A stretch of DNA of 64,000 nucleotides, from positions 3,616,001 to 3,680,000 of the forward strand of contig JARCOQ010000012.1 of NCBI GenBank assembly GCA_029207755.1. Direction: 5' to 3'. A program made the translations under genes and the position numbers. The notes under the pieces are model-generated. The model worked only from the letters and a program-made list of their open reading frames with translations. It searched no databases and had not been told where the DNA came from. Position 1 is the stretch's first letter; every line of letters begins with the position of its first letter. The stretch is from Chamaea fasciata (taxonomy: Eukaryota > Chordata > Aves > Passeriformes > Sylviidae). Shown here in pieces: positions 25,001-35,100 of the stretch.

Positions 25001-27060
25001 TTCCTTCTGTATCATTCCTTTTCCCCTCTTGTCTGTTGCAAATACCAAGAAATCATGCAAATTGAGCTGCATTTATACAACTTTTTATATAAATCAAGCA
25101 TATTAAACATTTCAGAAGTTTAGATAATCCCGGGTATTAATACAATCTAAATAACAGAATTATTAAGAAACCTTTCTATTGTTCCTTGCTTCACCAAGAA
25201 CTTTCATTCACTTCTATGAGATTTTCCCCAGTTTTTCATCCTGTTATAATATAAATTCTTCATGCCAGGACTCTTTTACCTGGATGTCTGTGATGGGGAC
25301 ATTGCTGTGACATAGCTCTGCCCAGGCCAGACAGCCTGTGGGTGTGTGTCCTGTGTATCTGTCCATCTGTCTGTCTCACTTGGGAGTATTGCAGCCGGAA
25401 ACTCACTGGGAGTTCTTTGGGTATTTATTCAGCTCCTTGAGAGGTTTTGCAGCTTGCACTGAGGGGGCTGATCCTGTAGCTGCTTTGCTGCTGGTGCCTG
25501 AGCAGCCCATTTAAAACTAGCTGCACAATTTCATTTAACAAAGCTCTCAACTTACCAATGTATGAAGTCCAGACCTTGCTTATTGTTGTATACTTAATAA
25601 AGAGGAGTTATATCCCAGGCTTCAGTGGATGGAAAGTTTGGGCTTTTATTGCAGATTCAGTAGTCCCTCTTGCAGAGTAAATGTCAAGTCATATTGTGGA
25701 TTTCTCTGCAACAGCTATGAAACCACAGCTTTTTCAGTCCTTGAAACAGACAAAACTGATATAAGTCCCAACTTGGGGATGTGTTTATTATTTGAAATAA
25801 AAATAATGTTTGTTTTTCTATGCATTTTATGAATAGGGTTTTATGAATGTTTTTTTTTAATGTCTATTTATATTATCACAAATACTTTTCCATTTACTCT
25901 TCCTCTACAATACTGAGAATATCTTATTCCTCCAACATAGAGGTTTTTCCAAGGTTAAAGAAAAAGTGTAAAATACCTGTCTTTACAGTGTTCTCCATTA
26001 TGGTGCAAGGTGGTCCAGGAAGACACCATTATCCTTGGAAAATGTACAAGCTTAAAAATAAGCATTGATTTGGCAGGAGTTATAACCCAATTTATTTTAT
26101 CCTGTACTAAATTTCATTGTGCAGCTGGCTGATCAGCTGTGGCCTGATGATGCCTGAGAGGCACAGTGCTGTGCGATGGACCATATTTCCATCTTTTCCT
26201 TCATTCTCCTCATTCTCTTTTAGAATTCTTTTTTTGCTCCTGAGGGACAGAGAAATGGCTATTCTTTTGTTTTGGGATGAATGTGCCTCTCCTTGGACTC
26301 CCACACAGGAACTAGACATTAGAGGATCTAACACCGTGATGTCAAAACCCCTGTAAACCTCCTAATTAGACGTGTCTTAAGTGTGAAACAATCAAACTTG
26401 GGGTTCTGCCCACCTCCCGGGAGCAGGCAGAGAGAGAAGCCGCTGTTTCACCACTTCATTATCACCCAGTGCACTGAATAGAAAAACTCTGATGTCACCC
26501 AGTTGCTATAGCAACACCATCCTTGCTTATCTCTGTTTCTCTGGCAACAATCCCTTACTTTCTGCTATATTCACACTCTCTTTGTTACTATAAAATTCCT
26601 TCATCGTGGTTTATATATTCACTGACATCAGGTCATCCCTTAAACTCAGGCTGTGACTTATTTATACAGAGGATTACTGGACTTTTATCATTTCACATTA
26701 ATGTTGGTAGGTTTTGAAACCGGAAAGGAAAACTAAGCCATAGCCTATAGAGAGGCGGGGTAAATTCAATTTCATTTTATAGTCAGTAGGATTCATTTCA
26801 GGCTGTAGGGTCTGTGTTTCGTTTGGGAATTACCCTGGTTTGAAGTTAGAGACCTGGGAGTCCTTGGGAGAGTTTAATGTCTGTGTTCCAATTGACTGTT
26901 CTCCCTCAGAACTGGATAAAATGCACAATCTAAAATCACAAGGTACTTGAGGAAAGCAGCCAGAAGTGATACTTACGGGCTGGGATTCTGTGAAGGGTTC
27001 CAATGTGTGTAGAATCAATTACAAGATAAAAATCTTTATACAGGAGTCTGGATGTGTAAC
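22041..27060. other. Unique AT-rich non-coding DNA
   Basis: No CR1, LTR or gene is recognised. It includes a short T-run pair near 23,030, a GT/CTGT-rich patch at 25,338-25,378 and several short open frames without family resemblance. Sampled lines are T-rich on the + strand (23,401-23,460: A13, T23, C10, G14). Confidence 0.5.
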
Positions 27061-27063
27061 ATT

Positions 27064-27672
27064 TTAAGTTAGAAGAGACCTCCAGAGTTCCCCATCTGTT
27101 CTAACCCCTTGCTCAAAGCAGATTGAGTCAGATCAGGCTGCTCAGAAAAGTTTTTCATCTTGGTTTTGAGCACCTTCAAGGATGGAGATTTCATAAACTC
27201 TGGCTGTGACTGTCCTAGTATTTGACCTGTCTTACTTTTTAAAAAACTGGAAAAAAGGAATTTCCACCCTTCCAACTTGTCAGTTGCTTTGCACCTCTTG
27301 TCTTACTGTTATTGTGCACCTCCAAGAAGAGTCTCTGTCTTCTTTGCATCCTCGTGCCAGGTCCTTGTGTTCCTGACCATCACAGTGAACCTCCACTGAA
27401 CACACTCCAGTATGTCTGGTCCTGGGAAGCCAGAGCTGGACACAGAACTCCAGATTCAGACTCACGAGTACCAAATAGAGAGGGAGGGGAAACCTTCCCT
27501 GGACCTTCCAGCTGCCCTCAGCCTGGGCTGCAGGAGGTTTTTCTTCTCCAAGGGTGTGTTCCTCGCTTGTGTTCACCTTTGTGTCCACCAGGACCCCCAG
27601 CTTTCTTCTGCAGAGCTGCTTCCTGCTCAGTCCCCAGCTGTATTGTTCGTGGATTTGCTGCATTCCACATGG
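27064..27672 (-). mobile_element. CR1 LINE fragment, 3' portion of an older copy
   Basis: Read on the minus strand this is the 3' part of an avian CR1 element. From its 3' end leftmost it shows a decayed 'agagacctcc...ctaacccc' terminal region, then the 'caccaggacccccag' and 'tctgcagagctgcttcc' blocks characteristic of the CR1 reverse-transcriptase region in reverse complement. The coding frame is broken by stops and indels. It is interrupted on its right by a plus-strand CR1 copy and resumes at about 27,886. It is inactive. Confidence 0.85.
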
Positions 27673-27673
27673 G

Positions 27674-27882
27674 CCGTTCTTCACTGTGAGGGCAGTGAGG
27701 CACTGGAACACATTGTCCAGTGAAGTTGTGGATGCCCCATCCTTGGCCATCTTGGATCATCTTTGAGCAGCCTAGTCTAGTGGAAGGTGTCCCTGCCCAT
27801 GGCACAGGTTGGAACTACAGCCAACAACAAAATTGGATCTTTAAGATCCCTTTCAACCCAAACGATTCCATGGTTTTATGGA
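27674..27882 (+). mobile_element. CR1 3' end, plus strand, nested insertion
   Basis: The stretch begins within the terminal coding region ('ttcttcactgtgagggcagt', 'gaggcactggaacacattg') and continues through 'gatgccccatccttgg', 'tctagtggaaggtgtccctg' and 'cctttcaacccaaacgattc' to a decayed terminal repeat. This is the normal order of a 5'-truncated CR1 tail of about 200 bases. It sits between two halves of an opposite-strand CR1, so it must have inserted later. CR1 elements typically lack target duplications and none is evident. Confidence 0.9.
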
Positions 27883-27885
27883 AAA

Positions 27886-28300
27886 AATTGCGCTTGATTT
27901 TGTTGAACCTTAAGTTTCTTGTCAACACATTTTCCCATCCTCGCCAGGTTGCCCTCCACTCCAGGGTACCTTGTTCGTGCTCGCCCACACACGTGCTGTG
28001 AATGCCTTCTGTACAGTCATCCAGGTTGTTAATGAAGATGTTCCACGGATCCCTGGGGATCTGTTGCTGTTTGTGACTGGCTGCCAGCTGGGCTTTGTGC
28101 CTGACACTCAGACCATACGATTTTCAATGCACCTTGCTGTCCACTCACCCAGCTGGCAAGTCACTAATTGGTGATAAAGGAGTCTGTCAGACCTCGATAA
28201 AGTGGAGATGTACAACATCCACTGCCCTTGTTCACAGTACCTGTCACCCCATCATCCTGAGCTGTGATTTGAACAGGCATGCTTTGCCTGCTTAAAGGCT
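27886..28300 (-). mobile_element. CR1 LINE fragment, continuation of the older copy
   Basis: The reverse-strand CR1 resumes at 'cttgattttgttgaacct' and proceeds through 'catccaggttgttaatgaag', 'cagctgggctttgtgcctg' and 'caccttgctgtccactcacc' to about 28,300. These match successive blocks of the CR1 reverse-transcriptase coding region in the same order as in intact copies. Together with 27,064-27,672 it makes one element of roughly 1 kb before the nested insertion. Stops and frameshifts abolish the reading frame. Confidence 0.85.
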
Positions 28301-29222
28301 CTCCCTACTAGGGACAACCAGCATGACTGAGAATAAGAAGATGACAAAACTAGGAAAGGTTCACTTACTTCTTGCTCCCTCTATATTTTCTTTTTAGTTA
28401 CAGTGGAGGATCTTCAAGGAATGAGGGGAACCAGAGAGGAGGAAAGAAAGAAAGAAAGGGGAAAAAATTAACACAACAGATTTTCAGAACAAGTTAAATA
28501 TTTTTCTTTCTATGGCTAATAGGTTGATAACAATGTTCCATAACTGAATATTAATATTCATGATGAACTATTGAAAATTAACTGATTTGGTAGCTGAAGA
28601 GAAGGTAAAGAATCTTGATAGTGTTGGTAGCATCAGCTTTGGTCATCCCTTCCCAAAGATTCATTTGAACAGAGTTACAGAAAAAATACCTTTGCCAACA
28701 TTCTTTTGAGTCCTTCACGTAAGTACTCTTGTTCATTTCAGTAAAAATTTATCAGTTGGTATTCTACAAGCAGACTTGCAACTTGCATTGCATTGTGTTT
28801 CCATGGAGACAGACATGTTTATGTTCATGTAATACATGGCAATATTAATCACTGGAGACATAAAGTGACTATTCCTAAAGTTGTTATCCACAGCTTTTAC
28901 ATTAGCTCTTTTCAGATTTATGGATTGATGGATACTGCATATTTATGTTGTGTCAGCACTGGAGCAGTTTATCATTTAACACTTATCTCACTGAAGAGTA
29001 ATCTGTTCTCTCCATATTAGGTAATTTTTGAAACACTTGTATATAATAAAATCCATTCTCTATACATTTATAAAGACAAATTTGAAAGAGCTTCAAAACT
29101 GATTACTTCCTTTTAGGCAGAGTAACTACTTTGTCATTTCTATTATTATTGCTCTCTGATGTTTCAGTTTTCTGTCATTGTCTGTACGATCACTGCAGCC
29201 TCATGATGGTGTAGAGGAGATA
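28301..29222. other. Unique DNA between two CR1 copies
   Basis: No gene is seen. A short GAAA run lies at 28,441-28,458 and a perfect 16-bp palindrome 'tgaatattaatattca' at 28,545-28,560. The remainder is AT-rich unique sequence. Confidence 0.55.
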
Positions 29223-29223
29223 C

Positions 29224-29765
29224 AGAACCACAGAATCATTTAACCCAGTAGTGCCAAGGCCACAACTAAACCATGGCCCTGAGTGCCACATCTCTGTCTG
29301 TTAAGTAGCTCTGGGGATGGTGATTCCACCACTTCCCTGGGCAGCCTCTTCCAGTGCTTTACAACCCTTTCAGTGAATAATTTTTCCCTAATATCCAATG
29401 TAAACCTCCTCTGGTGCAACTTGAGGCCATTTCCTCGTGTTCTGTTGCTCGTTATCTGGGAGAAGAGGTGAATCCCCACATCACTAGAAATTCCTGTCAG
29501 GGAGTTTTGGAGAGCAATAAGGTCCTCCTGAGCCTCCTTTTCTCCAGACTAAACACCCTCAGCTCCCCCAGCTGCTCATGAGACTTTTGCTCCAGCCCCT
29601 TCCCCAGCTTTGTTCCCTTCTCAGGACATGCTCCAGCCCCGCCAGTGCCTTTTGCAGGGAGGGGCCAGAAATGAGCCCAGTGTTTGAGGTGTGGCCTCAC
29701 GAGTATCCAGCACAGGGGGACAGTCACTGCCCTGGTCCTGCTGGTCACACCACTGCTCATACAAG
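29224..29765 (-). mobile_element. CR1 LINE fragment, 3' end plus C-terminal pol
   Basis: The + strand starts with 'accacagaatcatttaaccc', the reverse complement of the CR1 terminus. Translating the minus strand across 29,240-29,479 gives a nearly intact stretch of the C-terminal end of the CR1 polyprotein, including [12 protein letters not shown] and [19 protein letters not shown]. Further right the 'tttctccagact', 'ctggtcctgctggtc' type blocks continue the element. It is 5' truncated at about 29,765. The readable frame suggests it is younger than the copy at 27-28 kb. Confidence 0.92.
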
Positions 29766-30106
29766 ATTCCGTGAACACACGGTTTCATTTCTTGAATAGC
29801 ATAGATGCTTGCAACCAGTATATTTCTAGGTGAGTTGTGTCAGGGAATTGAACTCAACTAGAACTCCTTGAAATAGCTAAGTAGCCATTAAGGTTCCATA
29901 TAAATGGAACAAACAGAACCAAAAAGGAAACAAAAAGAGTCTACGTGATATTGTTGACGCTTTGTCTATCAAGTCATAATGAGCATTTAAAGTCATTCAG
30001 CCCCTAATTGGACAGATTAATATCATCTTTCCTTTAAGCTTCTCTCCATGTCACAGACTCTATTTTTCCCAACTTTCATCTTTCATGATGGAAATAGAGA
30101 TTTCCA

Positions 30107-30130
30107 AAAAGCTAGTTAAAAGCTAGTTAA
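30107..30130 (+). repeat. Two-copy tandem repeat, 11-bp unit
   Basis: The unit 'gctagttaaaa' is followed directly by a second near-identical copy. It is a minor local duplication. Confidence 0.8.
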
Positions 30131-30669
30131 GTGTGGGTTGAATTTTCTTCCTGATAAGCTAGGGCTTTTTTGGGTTGTTTTTGTTTTGGTTTTTTTGTTT
30201 TGTTTTGTTTTTTAGATATTCCTGTTTTCATGCCACTTTCTCTTACTGGTTTATCATCACTGATGCTGGTTGAGACATTAAGGATATGTTTGTATCCAAT
30301 TGCAAGAGCTATTAAATGTAATATTTCAATGACTACTCTAGAGCCTGTCTCAGGGCAACTTTTATTGTCCTTTAAATGTTGCTCTATTCAGGAAAGGCAC
30401 TTAGCACAGCACCAAAGGACTGTTAGTGAGAGAACATTAGAACTGTCATCCAAGTATCGTCCTATACCTCTGTACCCAGTGATTTTCACCCCACTGTACC
30501 CACAGGATTTAACAGAGGAGACAGAGTGACTGAAGCATATCAAATTGAGCATTCAAAGTTGAATTTGTACAAGAAAATAAGCTGCTGTCTATGCGACAAG
30601 GAGCCTGGAGAGGGATGGGGGAGATATTGTCTAGTCTGAGACATTAATTGAACATTTGCTTTGAAATTT

Positions 30670-30691
30670 AAAAAAAAAAAAAAAAAAAAAA
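30670..30691 (+). repeat. A22 homopolymer
   Basis: Twenty-two A residues are followed by 'gattaatcc'. The octamer 'agattaat' at the junction recurs at 30,014-30,021, raising the weak possibility of a poly-A-tailed retrocopy of about 650 bases between them. The intervening sequence is not recognised, so it is listed only as a homopolymer. Confidence 0.85.
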
Positions 30692-31402
30692 GATTAATCC
30701 AGGGAGAATTGTTTCTGGCATCCAGGGCTCAGCTTTTTAAAAATAATTACAAAAAGGAAATAAATCTGATTCTTGCCTATTGCATTTTATGACCCTTATG
30801 TGTTAGTCATTGTTCTTGAGTTGGGAACAGAAATAATAGTTGAGAAGCAAGCAGAATTTATAGGTCTGAACAGCAGTCTTGACAGTTTCTCAATAAAAAG
30901 TAATTCAACAAATTGCCAACACTTTTCCTGATCAGAGTACATAATGCAACAGTTAAGTGACATCAGGCTCAGCAGGCAAGTAATCAGCATCCAGCACATA
31001 ATGATCTCTGAAATTTGGTGTGTCTGCTCTGTCACATGGGCAAGTGGTGTCGTCCCGTGTCAGTTTGGTTCCTTGCCCTGCAGCAAGGCTTTTGAATGTG
31101 AAGAACATCTTACAGGGAGAATAAATGAGCCAATCACTGCTCAGCCACACGTATTCCTGCCACGTGTGATTTAAAGAAGAACTTGAGAATTTAAAATGCA
31201 GCTCAGACCTTACATTTGTAGTTCATGTTTCCATTAATTATATTTCTTGTCAGAAACTTCTGAAGTACTTATTCAGTCTATGAGTTTTGTGTTTTGCTAC
31301 TGAGTAGTCAAAAAAGAATACATTCTGATTAATTGAACTTCCTCACTTGTTTTTCCCCTCTTTTTCTCATGTATAAAAGATGTCCAAGCAATTAAGCACT
31401 GT

Positions 31403-31407
31403 CTTAG
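31403..31407. repeat. Target-site duplication, left copy
   Basis: The 5-bp sequence 'cttag' immediately precedes the LTR and is repeated at 32,159-32,163 immediately after it. A 5-bp duplication is what ERVL-like and some gamma-like endogenous retroviruses produce. Confidence 0.85.
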
Positions 31408-32158
31408 TGTCTTGATTTAGATAGGCAGGTATCTGCCAGGGAAGATTGGAGTCTCCCTTGGAATGGAGAATGTAAGCCCCGCCCCCCCGCCCCCTTTTTT
31501 TCCAAATTATTATAAATTTGCACTTAAAAGGCTGTTGGGCAAAGATTTTGGGACTAGGTATAGCAGTTCTTTACTAGGGATATTAAAAATACAAATGTTG
31601 TTGTAGAAAAGAATTTGCAAACAAACAAGAAATCCTAGAAAAACCCTGAGAGAGTCAGAAAATATAACCTGACACCCTGTTGGTCAGGGTGTTGGGAACA
31701 GTCCAAAAATAAGCCCTCCTGGAGTGGTCCTGTTGGAAGTAGAGATGGTCCTGTAGAGAAAAGGGGTCCAGAGATGGGTCCAGTCTTCCTTTGGGAGTCC
31801 TGTGAGAATACTGGATGTTTGCTGACACTTGTGGCTCCTTTTATCTAGATGGAAATGGTTTGGCTTGTCCTCCCTGGGTAGAGCATCTCACAATGGGATG
31901 ATGTAATGTGACGTGTCATTGGTGAGCTTTAATGGCCCACTAACAGAAGATATCCCCATGGAGGGAATGGGAGGGTGAGCAGAGATAAGGAACAATGCCC
32001 CACCTGGTGTTAACCTCTGGCTTGTTATCAGAAAGGCAGTTGCACCCTCCCTCCTAGATTTACAACAGATAAAGGAAAAAAACACCTCCCCAACTGGATT
32101 TCAACAGATGGAATAGAATAAACATTTTTTTTTCTTTTTGGTTACAAAACCCAAGACA
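31408..32158 (-). mobile_element. Solo LTR of an endogenous retrovirus (ERVL-like)
   Basis: The 751-bp unit begins TGTCTTG and ends CAAGACA, a perfect 7-bp inverted terminal repeat with canonical TG...CA ends, and is bracketed by the 5-bp duplication CTTAG. On the minus strand a TATA-like ATAAAAGG lies at about 31,837-31,844, roughly 320 bases into the LTR. An AGTAAA (one base from AATAAA) is at 31,570-31,575, followed by a GT/T-rich region, giving a plausible U3-R-U5 order. The text of the R-U5 region, including 'ctctacaggacc' and 'aacagggtgtcagg' on the minus strand, resembles a family I remember from songbird genomes, but the exact family name would need a library match. No internal viral genes accompany it, so the provirus was lost by LTR-LTR recombination. 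Confidence 0.88.
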
Positions 32159-32163
32159 CTTAG
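32159..32163. repeat. Target-site duplication, right copy
   Basis: The 'cttag' copy directly after the terminal CA of the LTR is identical to the left copy. Perfect identity indicates no substitution in these five bases since insertion. Confidence 0.85.
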
Positions 32164-35100
32164 CAAGATTTTTTTTTTGTGGTACATGTGATATATTTCA
32201 GATTGGTTTTGCTTTGGTTTGGTGTCTTGCGTCTTCTTATTTGAAGGTCAGTTACCATGACAGTGGGATCTTTTCTTCCTGGAGGAGCATTTAACAGAGA
32301 CCATGAAATATGCTGTAGATTGGTGGATTAATTAATTAATTATAACAGCAGAAATCATACTATTTCAGTTAGTACAGTTGCATTTCTATAGCTATACATA
32401 AATTATACAGCATTGCTTAATTATTGCAGTGTTACGCTGCTTTTCATTTCCCAGTGTTTTGGCCCACCAAATACAAGGTATCAGGATGTGTCTAGATTTC
32501 TAAAATCAAAGCAAATTCGTCATCACATTTTTATATCTTCAGTTGTTTTGTCCTTCGGTGTTCCTGATGTGTTCTGCAGAGCATCTGAGCAGGTTTTCAT
32601 GCACCATCTTTCTCCGTCCATAATTAAATGCTATCACTTGAAATGGTGGTGGTTCTTTATGTATCTTGGGCGGACGTTTTGGAAAGTTTTTCTGCTGCTT
32701 CGTTTAAAGTTAGCCAGGTAACTTTCACAGTCTTGCTTTATAGCCAGCATAGAAGACAGAGAGGATCTGAATGGTAATGAGGATCCTAATTCAGGCTTCC
32801 TCTCTAGATGATCCTCTTGTTCCATGAATGCTGCAGGAGTCTGGGGAGATTGGCAAGCCAAATGAAGAGCCAAAATTGTGTCGTGAGAGTATTTTCCTCT
32901 TTTACTGCATCTTAGACCTGAAAGCATCTTCAAACCTCTCTTTGACTGTACAGATGGTCTCAGAGCTGCGTATCAGCTCCCTCTGGTGAAAAGAGAGAGG
33001 TGTGAAACACGAGGGCTGGCTGGGGAAATAGCTGCTGGTGAATAATTTACAGGACTCTCCCTTGTTTTTCTTGATATAATTATGACTGCTCTTCTGAATG
33101 TGCATTCAGGTTGTCTGACTGGAGGATTGTGTTCCTCAGTGCTGAGGAGTTGCATTTTACAATTGCTTACTCGTGTCTTCCATGTGTTTTTCAAGCTGTT
33201 GGCTCGATACAGGTGAATTTTTAGTTACTCTTTGTGTAAATCCACCCAAATGTCTGAAAATGCTGTAGTAAATCATCAAGGTGGCATTTTATAGCTACTG
33301 TGTATTTTAGACCACATCGTGCTATTCCTGTTACTTCAGCCTGTAGTTGAAAAAGCAAGATGACAGCGTAACAGTTGAGAGAAAATGTGTTATGTAATGC
33401 CACTTTGGCTTGGCAGCATGGGAAGCCAAGACAATTAACTGCTGGCACCTCCTTTACAAAGTTTGTGTAGCTGCATTTTTAAAATGCTTGGGTGAGAGTG
33501 GGCCTATAAAGCATTTTTTAATATGCTTCAATCTTGTTAAAAAGGAAATTTAAAAAGAAGGAAAAAGCAAAGTTTCTGTTGATAGTTTGCTAGAGATGGC
33601 TGGAGGGATCAAATGAATAAGATTTGCTGGTGAAAACATGTGGTCATTTAGATAGTAGAAACAGCTCGAATGTGGTCTGTTTAGAGGAGGAAAGAAAGGA
33701 AATACAGGATGTAGGAAATCCTACTGCTGATTCAGCACCCAGCACTCAAATGTGACAAATTTACTGTGAATTTTCACTTTCTAGGTCAGACCGAATCACT
33801 TGGCTGAGTTTTGTTTGCACATCTTGTTGGTGACCTGCTGCTTCCATTTAACACATACTCAAGAATGCACTTTAAAAAATATAACAGTTTTCCATCTGCT
33901 GTTCTCACAGCAGACTTTATAGCCCTGTCATCTACTTGCATCTTCCAGAGAAAAGCAGTTGCCTACAATCTTTTCTACGTGTCAGGGCTGTCAGAAGTAT
34001 CTGCTTGGGTCTCTTCTTCTCTCCCATAGACTTGGGCAACACAGGCATCCTGAAATCATCTCCTCTTCTGTGGCTTTTGGGATTTTTAAGGCCTATTTAC
34101 TGATCAAGGAAGAGCAATGTTAAATGTTTTTATTACCAAATAGATCTGATAGTAATTCCTGTTGTGGAAAAATCATCACATGCTTAAGCATAGAATGCTT
34201 TTGTGAGGGAACAAGTGCCCACAATTTGTTGATACAAGAACACGTGAATGCCTTTGCATGCTAATTTTAGCATCTTTTGCTCCTTTGTCCCTGTTTATGC
34301 AATGCTGATGCACAACACCCACTTTATATTATTCCAATGTTTTTTATCAGTTTCTACATAATCTTTTACTGATGTTGACTTATAAAAATGTCAATCATAT
34401 ATTCTTAGTAACACAGCAAACGTTAAACATTCAATTTCAACTTCTTTACTAGGCTGTTTTTCTGAAGAATTATTATAACCCACTTGTTTAGAAAATAAAT
34501 TTTTATTTTAAGTAGCTTGACAAACTTGGTAGTAATCTCTTGTGGTTCAGTGTAACGGCAGCCATATGGAACTATAATTTCCAAGTCCCACAGATCTAAT
34601 TTAGTTTTATGCTATGTTGGATTACATGTCAAAATTATCTTCATGCCATCTGTAAGACTTCTTACATCCTGAATTGTTTTATTGTAGTTTTACTGTAGTG
34701 CTTGCTATCTAGAGATTCATTCTTTACATCACTTATGTTTGATTTCTTAAAGGTCCAAGACAGCTTAATTTTTCCCATATTGTGTCCTGTAGGTCAGCCT
34801 CTTGGAATCTCCTGAAAAAACCAAAGTGACCTTAGAGATGAGTTAATGTGCATGTGAGTGAATGTGGTAAACCCCAGGAATTTATTTGGTTTAGCTTCAT
34901 CACTTGAGAGTGCTATTTTGACTTGTCGGTACTTGTAACATACACAGAGATCTTTTCCCTTTCACGTGTAGTTGCTTGGCCTTTCCCAGTGAAAATGCCT
35001 CCTGAGGACACTTACACATACTGACATGAGAAAAAAAAGTGAATACCCATTAAAACAAATAAAAAGTTAGCTGCTTTAAATGTTATTTTTGGGTACCGAA

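Larger units (their letters stand above)
29766..31402. other. Unique DNA between CR1 and the solo LTR
   Basis: No gene is recognised. It contains a tandem 11-bp duplication (30,107-30,130), a T/G-rich tract (30,160-30,213), a 119-codon open frame of unknown nature (30,170-30,529) and an A22 run at 30,670-30,691. Confidence 0.5.

Noticed and set aside
27280..27750. 156-codon minus-strand open frame
   Set aside because: It runs across the junction between two oppositely oriented CR1 copies and is a mixture of antisense and sense LINE sequence, not a gene.
29240..29479. 79-codon minus-strand open frame with well-formed protein text
   Set aside because: It is the residual C-terminal coding part of a truncated CR1 LINE and is annotated with that element.
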